From contig NZ_NWVL01000011.1 in NCBI RefSeq assembly GCF_002382885.1, forward strand, positions 62,001 through 126,000: a DNA stretch of 64,000 bases. The letters run 5' to 3'. Position 1 is the first letter of the stretch. The number at the start of each line of letters is the position of its first letter. The DNA comes from Streptomyces sp. WZ.A104 (GTDB taxonomy: Bacteria > Actinomycetota > Actinomycetes > Streptomycetales > Streptomycetaceae). Shown here in pieces: positions 54,011-61,345 of this stretch. Made by a program: the position numbers and the translations under genes. The notes below the pieces were generated by a model. It worked only from the letters and a program-made list of their open reading frames with translations, was not told the DNA's origin and did not search any database.

Positions 54011-54887
54011 CACGGATATCTCCTGCCGCTGTGGAAGGACGCGGCGCGTGACGCACGTTGGCCGCGGACAGATAGAGGGCGTTCTTGAGCTGGAAGGCCG
54101 TCATCCGGGGATGAGCGGACAGCACCCGGGCGCAGAGCCCGGCGACGTACGGGGTGGCGAAGCTGTTCCCCGTGGTGCGGATCGTCCGGCCGCCCAGCCA
54201 CGGCACGGTCACGTTCTGGCCGGGACCGAAGAACTCCACCGGGGGGTCCGGGTTGTAGAGGTGGAGCGCGGGATCGTCCTCCTGGTGGCTGCCCACCGAG
54301 ATCACCGAAGCGAACCGCCAGGGGAAACTCTCCACCGGAGTGTTGTGCGCCGAGGCGACGATCGCCGTACGGGCGAAGTAGGCGCTGTCGGCCAGCTTGT
54401 GCAGCTCCTGCGCGAACCGGGTGCGGGTGGTCGACAGGCTCAGGTTCACCACGTCGAAGCGCTGCTCGACCGCCCAGCGCAGTCCGGCCATCAGGATGTC
54501 GCCGGTGCCGGAGAACCGCTCCCCGAGCACCCGTACGCTGTGGATCTCGCAGTCCGGGGCGGTCCGCCGGACGATGCCCGCACACGCGGTGCCGTGCCCG
54601 CAGGTGTCGCCGGTGGTCGTCGGCTCCACCGTGATCTCCCCGCTCTCCCCGTCCTTGACCACCACCCAGGAACCGGCCAGGGGGCCGACCAGCGGATGAT
54701 CCCGCTCCACGCCGGAGTCGACCACGCACACCCGGACCCCGCGCCCGGTGGCCGTCCCGGCGGGCCGGCCGCCCGGCGGCACCCGGTCCGCCAGCACCGG
54801 TACGTCGCCGGGGCCACGCCCGCGCAGACTCCACGTCAGCCCCTGCCCCGGGGCGGTACGCGTCGTGGCGGGAGTCTCGCCGATCAT
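53994..54887 (-). CDS. Cytoplasmic subtilisin-like protease (S8)
   Basis: The 297-residue protein has all three S8 active-site blocks: Asp in GVRVCVVDSGVERDHPLVG, His in TCGHGTACAGIVRRTAPDC and Ser in TTGNSFATPYVAGLCARVL, with the oxyanion Asn in IVASAHNTPVES. There is no signal peptide or propeptide, so it acts inside the cell, unlike mycosins and secreted subtilisins. It starts at an ATG at 54887, 35 bp after the cyclase-type gene. In a cluster that also codes for peptides it could cut leader peptides or activate a regulator; both are inference. Confidence 0.88.
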   Translation of the reverse strand: MIGETPATTRTAPGQGLTWSLRGRGPGDVPVLADRVPPGGRPAGTATGRGVRVCVVDSGVERDHPLVGPLAGSWVVVKDGESGEITVEPTTTGDTCGHGTACAGIVRRTAPDCEIHSVRVLGERFSGTGDILMAGLRWAVEQRFDVVNLSLSTTRTRFAQELHKLADSAYFARTAIVASAHNTPVESFPWRFASVISVGSHQEDDPALHLYNPDPPVEFFGPGQNVTVPWLGGRTIRTTGNSFATPYVAGLCARVLSAHPRMTAFQLKNALYLSAANVRHAPRPSTAAGDIRDDPEN

Positions 54888-54922
54888 GGTCGGGCCCCCA
54901 TCGGTTCCGCGGTCGTCATCGG

Positions 54923-57900
54923 TCAGCTCCGCTCTCTCGTCGTGGCCACGGCCGAGGGCGGCCGGGCGAGGAAGCCCGCGGCCCGTCGAGCCCCGGGCAG
55001 ATGCCCCTTGCCCGTGAAGTGGGCCTCGGCCGACCGGGCGCACGCCCGGGCCTCCGTCTCCCGGCCCAGCGCGGCGAGGGTGTGCGCCCGGTCCAGCTCG
55101 GCCGTCGCCCGAACCAGCGGGGAGTCGGTGAGCAGCGAGGCCCGCACCGCCCGATCCGCCTGCCCCAGCGCCTCGCCCGGCCGCTCCGCCGCCGTCAGCC
55201 GGGCCCGCAGACCCGCCAGGTCCACCGCGTCCGCCCGGCTCAGCTCCGCCGGGTCGGCTACGTCCGCCACCCACCGGGCCGCCCGGTCGGCCCGGCCCCG
55301 ATCCAGCTCCAGGCGGGCCGCGTCCAGCGCCACCGCCGTCCGCATCCCGGCCGCCCCGGTGCGCCGGGCCGCCTCGTCCGCCCGGTCCAGCAGAGCGAGG
55401 GCCTCCTCGCTCCGGCCGAGCAGCGCGGCCACCGTGGCCCGGAACACCGGCAGGAAGACCTCCGCCTCGGCGAACCCCAGCCTCCCGGCCAGCCGTTCGG
55501 CCTCGGCCAGCGCGCCGGACGCCTCCTCGGGCCGGTCCCGGAGCGCGTACAGCACCGCCAGCGGGCAGTTGAGGGTGACCCGGACCGTGGGGCGGCCCGC
55601 TCCGTGCGCCGCCAGCAGCGTCCGGCAGCGGACCACGGCGGCGGGCGCCGGAACGGGGCCGCGCCACAGCGAGACGCCGATCGCGCCCAGCGCCCCGGCC
55701 CGCTCCGGCTCCGCACCGGCCACCACAGCCTGCTCCAGCGCCCTGGCCTGGTCCCGCTCCGCCTCCTCGTGCCGTCCGGACCGCTGGAACTGCTGGGCGA
55801 GCCGCAGATGGGCGCGCGCCAGGCCGGTCGCGTCCCCGGCCGCCTCGAACACCGGCAGCACGGCGCGGGCCGTGGCCGCCGGGCCAGGGCCGCGGCCACC
55901 CGGATCCAGCACCGCCAGCGCCAGCCGGGCGTGCGCCGCCTCCACCGGATCGGCTCCCATGTCCCGTACCCGCAAAAGCAGTTCGGCCCCTTCCCGGGCC
56001 CGTCCCAGCGCCACCCGCACCTCGCCGAGCCGCCGCGTCGCCGCGGCGTCCCCGGGGCCGAGGTCCACCGCCCGCTCCAGCAGGCCGTGCGCCCAGTGCA
56101 GATCGGACCGGGCGGCGGCCTGCGCACCGGCCCGGCCCAGCGCGGCGGCCGCCCGTTCGCGCAGCCGCCGGGCCGTGTCGTCCAGCAGGCCCAGCTCGGC
56201 GCGGTAGCGGTAGGCGCGCTCCAGATGCCCGCCGACCGCGCCGTCCCCGCTCCGCAGCACACTGGGCAGCTCCGCCGCCCAGGCGTGCCGTTCCGCCTTG
56301 GCCCGCTTGGACAGCGAGGCGTACGCCACCTCGTGCACCAGACCGCTGCTGAAGCGGTACGCCGCCGCCTCCCGGCCGCCGCCCGGCGGCCCCGACTCCA
56401 CCAGTCGGCGGCGGGCCAGCCCCGCCAACGCCTCCTCGACCCGCAGCCGGTGCCCGGGGCCGGGACCGGCCGCCCCGTCGAGCGGGCCGGGCCCATGGCC
56501 CTCCCCGGCCCGTACGGCCAGCTCCAGTCGGACCAGCTCCGGGGCGGTGAACTCCCGGCCGATCACGGCGGCCAGGTCCACCACCGAGCGCTCCGGCCGG
56601 GCCAGGGCCCCGATCCGGGCGCCCAGCAGGGCCTGGAGGGTGGGCGGCAGCTCCTCGCCGGGGCGGCAGGCGCCTTCCGGGACGGCCCGGTCGCCGATCA
56701 GCAACTGCTCCAGGTAGAGCGGATTTCCCCCGGCCCGCGCCAGGAGCCGGTCGTCCACCGGGCCGGGGCGGCCGCCCTGCCCGGCCAGCCCGGCGGCGAG
56801 CAGGACCGCCTCCTCCCGGGGGAGGCCGGTGAGCTGGAACTGCCCTGCCCCGCAGGGATGTCCGCCGCCCCCGCCCGGCCCGTCGCCCCCTTCCGGTCCT
56901 TCCGGCCGTCCCGCGCAGAGCACCAGTACGCCCGCGCACCCCGTCCCGTCGGTGAGGCGGCGCACCGTGCGGACCAGCAGCGGGGCCGCCGCGTGCCAGT
57001 CGTCCAGGACCAGGACGACCGGGCGGCGCCGGGCGGCCTGGTCCAGGACCGCAGTCAGGGCCGCGCACATGTCCTCGAAGGAGGCGTTCGGCGTGCCGTC
57101 GCGCAGCAGGCCGCCGGACAGCAGGGCCATCGCGTCGTCGACGGCCGGACCACCGGCTTCCCCGCCCGGCGTGCCGCCCCCGGACGGGCCCGGCGGCCCG
57201 GACGCCAGCAGGGAGCGGACCGCGTCGGCCAGCGGGGCGAGGGTGCTGTGGTCCCCGTAACTGCGGCACCGCCCCGCCCCGTACGAGAGCCCGCCGGACG
57301 CGTACCGCCGCGTCAGCCACTCCCGTACCAGCCGGGTCTTGCCGATCCCCGCCTCCCCGGTGACCCGCAGCAGCCCGCCGCCGCCGCGCACCGCCCGATC
57401 CAGGGCCGTGTCCAGAGCCTGTTGTTCGGCGCGGCGGCCGACGAAGGGCACGTCGAAGCGGCGCAGCAGCTCGGGGTCGTCGCCGCCCAGCGCCAGCAGC
57501 CGGTAGGCCTCCACGCTCTCCCGCTTGCCCTTCAGCCGCAGCGGTCCGGTGGGCTCGGCGCGGACCGTCGGACCGGCGGCCAGCAGGGTCCCCGGACCGA
57601 TGAGGATCTCGCCGCGGCCCGCGTTCTGCTCCAGCCGGGCGGCGATGTTCACGGTCTCCCCGGACACCAGCGCCTGCCGGGCCGTCGCATCCGAACCGGC
57701 CACCACCTGACCGGTGTTGACGCCGACCCGGGTGGCCAGCTCGATGCCGAGGGTGGCGGCCAGCTCCTCGTTCAGCCGGGCCAGTGCCCGGCGCATCCCG
57801 AGCGCCGCCGCCAGCGCCCGGCGGGCGTCGTCCTCGCGGACCACCGGCACCCCGAACACCGCCATCACCGCGTCACCGATGAACTTCTCCGGGGTACCGC

Positions 57901-58153
57901 CCCGGGCGGTGATCTCCGCGCTCATCGCCTCGAAGTACCGCAGCGTCACCGTCCGCAGCGTTTCCGGATCGAGCACCCCGGACAGCGCCGTGGACCCGAC
58001 GAGGTCGCAGAAGAGCACGGTCACCGGCTTGCGTTCGTCACCCGGGGGCGGGGCGGGGGCCGGGTCGGCCGCGGTGCTCGCGCACCGGGTCCCGCAGGAC
58101 GAGCAGAACCGGGCCGTCGACGGCAGGTCCTGCTGGCACGATGGGCAGTTCAT
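54923..58153 (-). CDS. Large class III nucleotide cyclase/AAA-ATPase/TPR regulator
   Basis: The 1076-residue protein begins with a zinc ribbon (MNCPSCQQDLPSTARFCSSC, four Cys). A class III cyclase domain follows (about 40-215): VLFCDLVGSTALSGVLDPET with the first metal Asp, EKFIGDAVMAVFGVP with the second, RVGVNTGQVVAG, and NIAARLEQ with the transition-state Asn and Arg, so the active site looks complete. An AAA-type ATPase is next (FVGRRAEQQALD; Walker A TGEAGIGKTRLVREWL at about 265; VLVLDDWHAAAPLL). The remaining 500 residues are Ala/Leu/Arg-rich helical repeats of TPR type. Proteins of this kind are large signal-sensing regulators. The stop is 35 bp from the protease start. Confidence 0.88.
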   Translation of the reverse strand: MNCPSCQQDLPSTARFCSSCGTRCASTAADPAPAPPPGDERKPVTVLFCDLVGSTALSGVLDPETLRTVTLRYFEAMSAEITARGGTPEKFIGDAVMAVFGVPVVREDDARRALAAALGMRRALARLNEELAATLGIELATRVGVNTGQVVAGSDATARQALVSGETVNIAARLEQNAGRGEILIGPGTLLAAGPTVRAEPTGPLRLKGKRESVEAYRLLALGGDDPELLRRFDVPFVGRRAEQQALDTALDRAVRGGGGLLRVTGEAGIGKTRLVREWLTRRYASGGLSYGAGRCRSYGDHSTLAPLADAVRSLLASGPPGPSGGGTPGGEAGGPAVDDAMALLSGGLLRDGTPNASFEDMCAALTAVLDQAARRRPVVLVLDDWHAAAPLLVRTVRRLTDGTGCAGVLVLCAGRPEGPEGGDGPGGGGGHPCGAGQFQLTGLPREEAVLLAAGLAGQGGRPGPVDDRLLARAGGNPLYLEQLLIGDRAVPEGACRPGEELPPTLQALLGARIGALARPERSVVDLAAVIGREFTAPELVRLELAVRAGEGHGPGPLDGAAGPGPGHRLRVEEALAGLARRRLVESGPPGGGREAAAYRFSSGLVHEVAYASLSKRAKAERHAWAAELPSVLRSGDGAVGGHLERAYRYRAELGLLDDTARRLRERAAAALGRAGAQAAARSDLHWAHGLLERAVDLGPGDAAATRRLGEVRVALGRAREGAELLLRVRDMGADPVEAAHARLALAVLDPGGRGPGPAATARAVLPVFEAAGDATGLARAHLRLAQQFQRSGRHEEAERDQARALEQAVVAGAEPERAGALGAIGVSLWRGPVPAPAAVVRCRTLLAAHGAGRPTVRVTLNCPLAVLYALRDRPEEASGALAEAERLAGRLGFAEAEVFLPVFRATVAALLGRSEEALALLDRADEAARRTGAAGMRTAVALDAARLELDRGRADRAARWVADVADPAELSRADAVDLAGLRARLTAAERPGEALGQADRAVRASLLTDSPLVRATAELDRAHTLAALGRETEARACARSAEAHFTGKGHLPGARRAAGFLARPPSAVATTRERS

Positions 58154-58268
58154 GGCGGGTCCTTCTCTCCCGGGAGCCGTGCGGTCAAGGGGGTGTCCGG
58201 CGGGTCACCTGGGGCTTGCGTCCTGACAGGCACGGGCCCGGCGCGCACCGGATGTTCGTGCCCCGGCG

Positions 58269-58311
58269 GGTACGGGCCCGGCGGCGGTGAACCGGACGCC
58301 GGGCCCGTACC
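58269..58311 (-). terminator. Perfect 15-bp hairpin after the peptide gene
   Basis: GGTACGGGCCCGGCG (58269-58283) and CGCCGGGCCCGTACC (58297-58311) are exact reverse complements with a 13-base loop. It lies just downstream of the 72-residue peptide gene, on the minus strand, and may end or limit transcription from the radical-SAM operon into the cyclase gene. Confidence 0.75.
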
Positions 58312-58334
58312 GGTGATCGGTCACCGGTCGCGGG

Positions 58335-58553
58335 TCAGAACAGTGCGCCCCCGGCGATCTCCCCGTGCGCCTGGACCTCCGGCCCCACGGCGTCCAGTCG
58401 GCTCTTGACGTCGAGCAGCAGGGCCAGCTCCTGCGGGGTCAGCGCGTTCAGCACCTCGCGCTGCTCCTCGGTGAGCAGGTCCACGGGGAAGCCCGCCTCG
58501 TACAACGCGTCCGGCAGCGGCGGCCGTCCGGCGCTCTCGGGTGGTCCGGTCAT
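58335..58553 (-). CDS. 72-residue peptide of aroma-sacti-cluster type (possible RiPP precursor)
   Basis: The gene starts at an ATG at 58553 overlapping the diiron-enzyme stop by 4 bases. The product is acidic and helical: LYEAGFPVDLLTEEQREVLN, LTPQELALLLDVKSRLDAVG, and a C-terminus EVQAHGEIAGGALF. I recall small proteins with a GFPVD..LT..QREV..L and IAGGALF pattern annotated as aroma-sacti cluster domain proteins next to radical SAM enzymes. The conserved tail without Cys, and the radical SAM and diiron genes upstream, suggest that it is a precursor or a carrier/recognition peptide modified by them. Confidence 0.7.
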   Translation of the reverse strand: MTGPPESAGRPPLPDALYEAGFPVDLLTEEQREVLNALTPQELALLLDVKSRLDAVGPEVQAHGEIAGGALF

Positions 58554-59299
58554 GGTGTGACTCCCATCGGTGAGACAGGTCCGGCTCCCCGTGGCGACGG
58601 CGCCGCCACGGAGCGCCCGAGCCGGACGAACAGCCGGGTGAGCGCGTCCAGGGAGTGCAGCGCACTGACCGCCACGGTCGCCTCCAGCTCCCGGGTCAGC
58701 GGCAGCCGGTCCAGCAGTGCGTACAGCTCGTCCAGATGTCCCGTGTCGAGCACCGAGTGCTCCCGTACGGTCCGCAGGGCCGCGGTGGGCAGCCCGGTCC
58801 GCCGGGCGATGCGGTCGGTGAGGCCGGGGGCGGGGGCGTAGCCCTCCAGGACGGCGATGTAGCCGAGCAGGGCGACCGGGTGGTGGTGCTCGATCCAGTA
58901 GTGCTGGGCCCCGACGAGCGCGGCGACCAGGGGCGAGGGCATCGGGGCCAGCGCCTCGTCGGGCGTGCCGCCCGCCGCCCGCAGATCCTTCAGCAACCAG
59001 GCGTCGTGCCCCTCCTCCTCCCGGATGTGCTCCTCCAGATACGCGGCGAGCGGGGCGGCCGACGGATCGCCGGACGAGACCCGTCGCCGGACGCGTTCCA
59101 GGGCCAGCTCCATCAGGGGGACGGAGGCGCGGATGACGGCGTGCATGGTGCACAGATACGTCCGGTAGCGCGGCAACAGCCCCTCCGCGCGCCACATGTG
59201 GTGGGTGGCGCCCCGGAACTCCGGCTCCAGCAACAGGAGTTTGGTCCGAAGCCGGGCGGCCGCGCCGGGGACCCCGTCCGCCTGCCTCGCCCCGCTCAC
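58550..59299 (-). CDS. Haem-oxygenase-like diiron enzyme (iron-containing redox family)
   Basis: The 249-residue all-helical protein starts with a GTG at 59299 that overlaps the radical SAM stop by 4 bases. Metal-ligand motifs of the HDO fold are present: YLEEHIREEEGHDAWLLKDL (E-x3-E-x2-H), HYWIEHHHPVALLGYIAVLE and VREHSVLDTGHLDELYALLD (a second H-x6-D-x2-H region). Enzymes of this superfamily use a labile diiron centre to cleave, desaturate or hydroxylate amines, fatty acids and amino acids. In this operon it may act on the peptide or on a small molecule. Three genes are coupled: radical SAM, this enzyme, peptide. Confidence 0.85.
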   Translation of the reverse strand: MSGARQADGVPGAAARLRTKLLLLEPEFRGATHHMWRAEGLLPRYRTYLCTMHAVIRASVPLMELALERVRRRVSSGDPSAAPLAAYLEEHIREEEGHDAWLLKDLRAAGGTPDEALAPMPSPLVAALVGAQHYWIEHHHPVALLGYIAVLEGYAPAPGLTDRIARRTGLPTAALRTVREHSVLDTGHLDELYALLDRLPLTRELEATVAVSALHSLDALTRLFVRLGRSVAAPSPRGAGPVSPMGVTP

Positions 59300-60447
59300 C
59301 GGGCGTCCCCCGCGTCGGTCTCCCGCGGTGGCGGCCCGCCCGCGAGGACCAGCGGCGCGTACGTCGCGCAGCCGTGGCGGCGCACCACGCCCCGCGCCCC
59401 CTCCCGGGAGCCGTGCAGCGCGGCCGCCAGGTCCAGCAGTTCCCCGGCGGCCCCGCCCGCCACCGCACGCGCCCCCGCCGCCACCGCCTCGTCCCCGCCC
59501 AGCGCCCGGCAGCCGTCGCAGTAGGAGCCGCGCGCGGCGCCGGAGCCGTACCGGGCGGCCAGGTGAGCGGGGCCGACCGTGCGGAGCATCCGCAGCACCG
59601 GGGACTCCAGTGCCCGGCGGCGCACCGTTCCCCAGTCGTCGTCGGCGATGTGGCCGAGGTCCAGATGGGCCGGGACCGGCCGCCGGTCCACGGTGTCCTG
59701 GTTGCAGCAGGCCAGCACCCGTCCGTCGAAGGCGACCACCGGCCAGGCGGCCATCGAGCACGGGGAGGCCGAGGCGGGGTCGGGGCCGATGCGGGCCGCC
59801 CGCGCCCAGGCCGCGGCCCGGCCGAACGGCCGCACCTCGTTGACCAGACACGGCACGCTGCCCCCGAACTCCCCCTGTACGGCCTGGGTGATGTCGGCGA
59901 GATACGGGTCGGAGCCGCCCGTTCCGGTGAGGTGGAGGCTCACGGCCACGCCCTCGTCCCGGATGAGGTGCAGGGCGCGGAACACGTCGGCGCGGGGCAC
60001 CTCGCGCTCGTGGTGGACGTCCAGGGAGGCCGAGAAGTGGTCCACGGAGCGGATCGCACGCAGGATCGCGGGCGGAATCGCCCCGGCCCGGCGGCCGGCC
60101 CGCTGACCGGTCCGTCGCCCGTTCGGCCGGCCCCCGGACCGGGCGAAGAACATGCCGCTGAGCAGGGCCGTACGGGAGCCGGCGGCCCGCGCCAGCGTGC
60201 TCAGCCGCTCCGCGAGCCCGGGCAGCAGCAGCGGCTCGCCGCCGGTCAGCATGACCACGTCCGGCCGGTTCTCCTCGGTGAACGAGGCGACGAAACGCTC
60301 CAGTTGACCGGAGTCCGGCTCCTGGCGGGTGAACGGGCCCGACCCGGTCGAGCAGTGCGCGCAGCTCAGCGGGCAGCGCCGGGTGAGTCCGAGGAGCAGA
60401 CCTGCGGCCGGGAAGGGCCGCCGTGCGACGAGTTCGGCGAGTTCCAT
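59296..60447 (-). CDS. Radical SAM protein with SPASM-like C-terminus
   Basis: The ATG at 60447 follows AAGGAGG and gives 383 residues. The radical SAM motif is LTRRCPLSCAHCSTG with C25, C29 and C32 for the [4Fe-4S]/SAM cluster, followed by VVMLTGGEPLLLPGLAERL (the GGE SAM-binding motif). The C-terminal part carries further Cys in PCSMAAWPVVAFDGRVLACC and GSYCDGCRALGG, like SPASM/twitch auxiliary cluster domains of RiPP-modifying enzymes. It is the first gene of a three-gene overlapping unit and is divergent from the class III lanthipeptide genes, with 285 bp between them. Confidence 0.9.
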   Translation of the reverse strand: MELAELVARRPFPAAGLLLGLTRRCPLSCAHCSTGSGPFTRQEPDSGQLERFVASFTEENRPDVVMLTGGEPLLLPGLAERLSTLARAAGSRTALLSGMFFARSGGRPNGRRTGQRAGRRAGAIPPAILRAIRSVDHFSASLDVHHEREVPRADVFRALHLIRDEGVAVSLHLTGTGGSDPYLADITQAVQGEFGGSVPCLVNEVRPFGRAAAWARAARIGPDPASASPCSMAAWPVVAFDGRVLACCNQDTVDRRPVPAHLDLGHIADDDWGTVRRRALESPVLRMLRTVGPAHLAARYGSGAARGSYCDGCRALGGDEAVAAGARAVAGGAAGELLDLAAALHGSREGARGVVRRHGCATYAPLVLAGGPPPRETDAGDAR

Positions 60448-60732
60448 GCGGGCCGCCTCCTTCGGGGCCGGGGCGCGTCGGGCGCGTACCCAGGCTGCGC
60501 GGCACCGGTTCGAGGACGGCCCGACAACGCTTCGGCAGCGGTATGGGCCCAGCTCAGGGCGGGCCCCCGGGCCCCGGCCGGAACCGTCGGGGGGTGCTCC
60601 CACCAGTCCGAGCTGGCCCGATACCGGTGCCATACCGGCGCCGAAGCGATCGCCAGGCCGGGCTTCCTAGCTTTCTCGGCAACGGCAGGCACCGGCCCGC
60701 CGCACCGCAGTGACGAGTGGATGGAGATCGCC

Positions 60733-60891
60733 ATGTCCGAGAACACCAAGCCCGCGGCCGACGGCACCGACGAGACGCCCGAGGTCGAGGCTCACTCCGT
60801 GCTGGACCTCCAGGAGACGTCCGTCCAGGGCGACCGTGACATCTCGGTCCCCGGCAACTGCATCAGCGTGCTGAGCGTCGTCGAGAACTGA
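60733..60891 (+). CDS. Class III lanthipeptide precursor A1
   Basis: The 52-residue gene starts at an ATG at 60733 with GGAG 6 bases upstream. The leader (residues 1-33) contains VEAHSVLDLQETSVQG with the LDLQ-type motif (L24-Q27) of class III lanthipeptide leaders. The core ends DISVPGNCISVLSVVEN. It has one Cys (C43), so one lanthionine ring at most, for example S38-C43, with further Ser (S45, S48) that may stay dehydrated. The usual SxxSxxxC labionin pattern is absent. A LanKC-type synthetase lies two genes downstream. Confidence 0.85.
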   Translation: MSENTKPAADGTDETPEVEAHSVLDLQETSVQGDRDISVPGNCISVLSVVEN

Positions 60892-60920
60892 CCTCACGCA
60901 CCGGTGACCGAGGGGCGCGT

Positions 60921-60971
60921 GCCCCGCAGTTCCCGTTCCGCAGCTCCTGTTCCGCAGTTCCCGTTCCGCAG
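60921..60971 (+). repeat. 14-bp tandem repeat between the precursor genes
   Basis: The unit GTTCCGCAG recurs at 60935, 60949 and 60963 with a 14-bp period; the interval from 60921 also fits. It lies just before the second precursor's duplicated leader. Confidence 0.6.
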
Positions 60972-60997
60972 TGACGAGTGGATGGAGAGAGATCGCC

Positions 60998-61156
60998 ATG
61001 TCCGAGAACACCAAGCCCGCGGCCGACGGCACCGACGAGACGCCCGAGGTCGAGGCTCACTCCGTGCTGGACCTCCAGGAGACGTCCGTCCAGGGCGGCG
61101 AGACGACCGACGGCAACTGCATCAGCGTGCTGAGCGTCGTCGAATCGCAGCGCTGA
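60998..61156 (+). CDS. Class III lanthipeptide precursor A2
   Basis: The 52-residue product (ATG 60998 after GGAGAGAGATCGCC) shares its first 33 residues exactly with precursor A1. It then differs (GETTDGNC in place of DRDISVPGNC) and ends CISVLSVVESQR. The one Cys (C41) can ring with T36 or T37, giving a methyllanthionine where A1 would give lanthionine. The two genes arose by tandem duplication of about 125 bp including the ribosome site, and drifted only in the core. Two related peptides are therefore expected from one synthetase. Confidence 0.85.
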   Translation: MSENTKPAADGTDETPEVEAHSVLDLQETSVQGGETTDGNCISVLSVVESQR

Positions 61157-61162
61157 TCGCAC

Positions 61163-61220
61163 CGGGCCGGGCACCGCGGCGGGACGAGGCGGACACCTCG
61201 TCTCCCCGGTGCCCGGCCCG
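61163..61220 (+). terminator. Nested hairpins after the precursor genes
   Basis: CGGGCCGGGCACCG (61163-61176) pairs exactly with CGGTGCCCGGCCCG (61207-61220), and inside the 30-base loop GACGAGG (61183-61189) pairs with CCTCGTC (61196-61202). It starts 7 bp after the A2 stop and may keep precursor mRNA in excess over the exporter and synthetase. Confidence 0.75.
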
Positions 61221-61233
61221 CGGACGGGCGGTA

Positions 61234-61268
61234 CGGGACGGCTCCGCGAGCACGGGAGAGCCGTCCCG
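61234..61268 (+). terminator. Second hairpin before the exporter gene
   Basis: CGGGACGGCTC (61234-61244) pairs exactly with GAGCCGTCCCG (61258-61268) around a 13-base loop, 13 bp after the first structure. Two successive hairpins suggest strong attenuation. Confidence 0.7.
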
Positions 61269-61345
61269 CCGCGCTCCGCCCCCTCCGCCACGTAACGCAC
61301 GACCCGCCCAGCCCTCCCCGCACCGACGATTTCCGGGAGCCCCCG

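Noticed and set aside
53994..54887. Mycosin (MycP) for the type VII system
   Set aside because: The S8 protease lacks a signal peptide and C-terminal membrane anchor and lies 26 kb from the secretion genes.
53994..57320. 1108-residue minus-strand frame covering cyclase and protease
   Set aside because: Only its C-terminal 297 residues are real protein (the S8 protease); the rest is an alternative frame of the cyclase gene.
58335..58553. Lanthipeptide precursor
   Set aside because: It has no Cys and no LDLQ-type leader, and is on the opposite strand from the synthetase; it belongs to the radical SAM operon.
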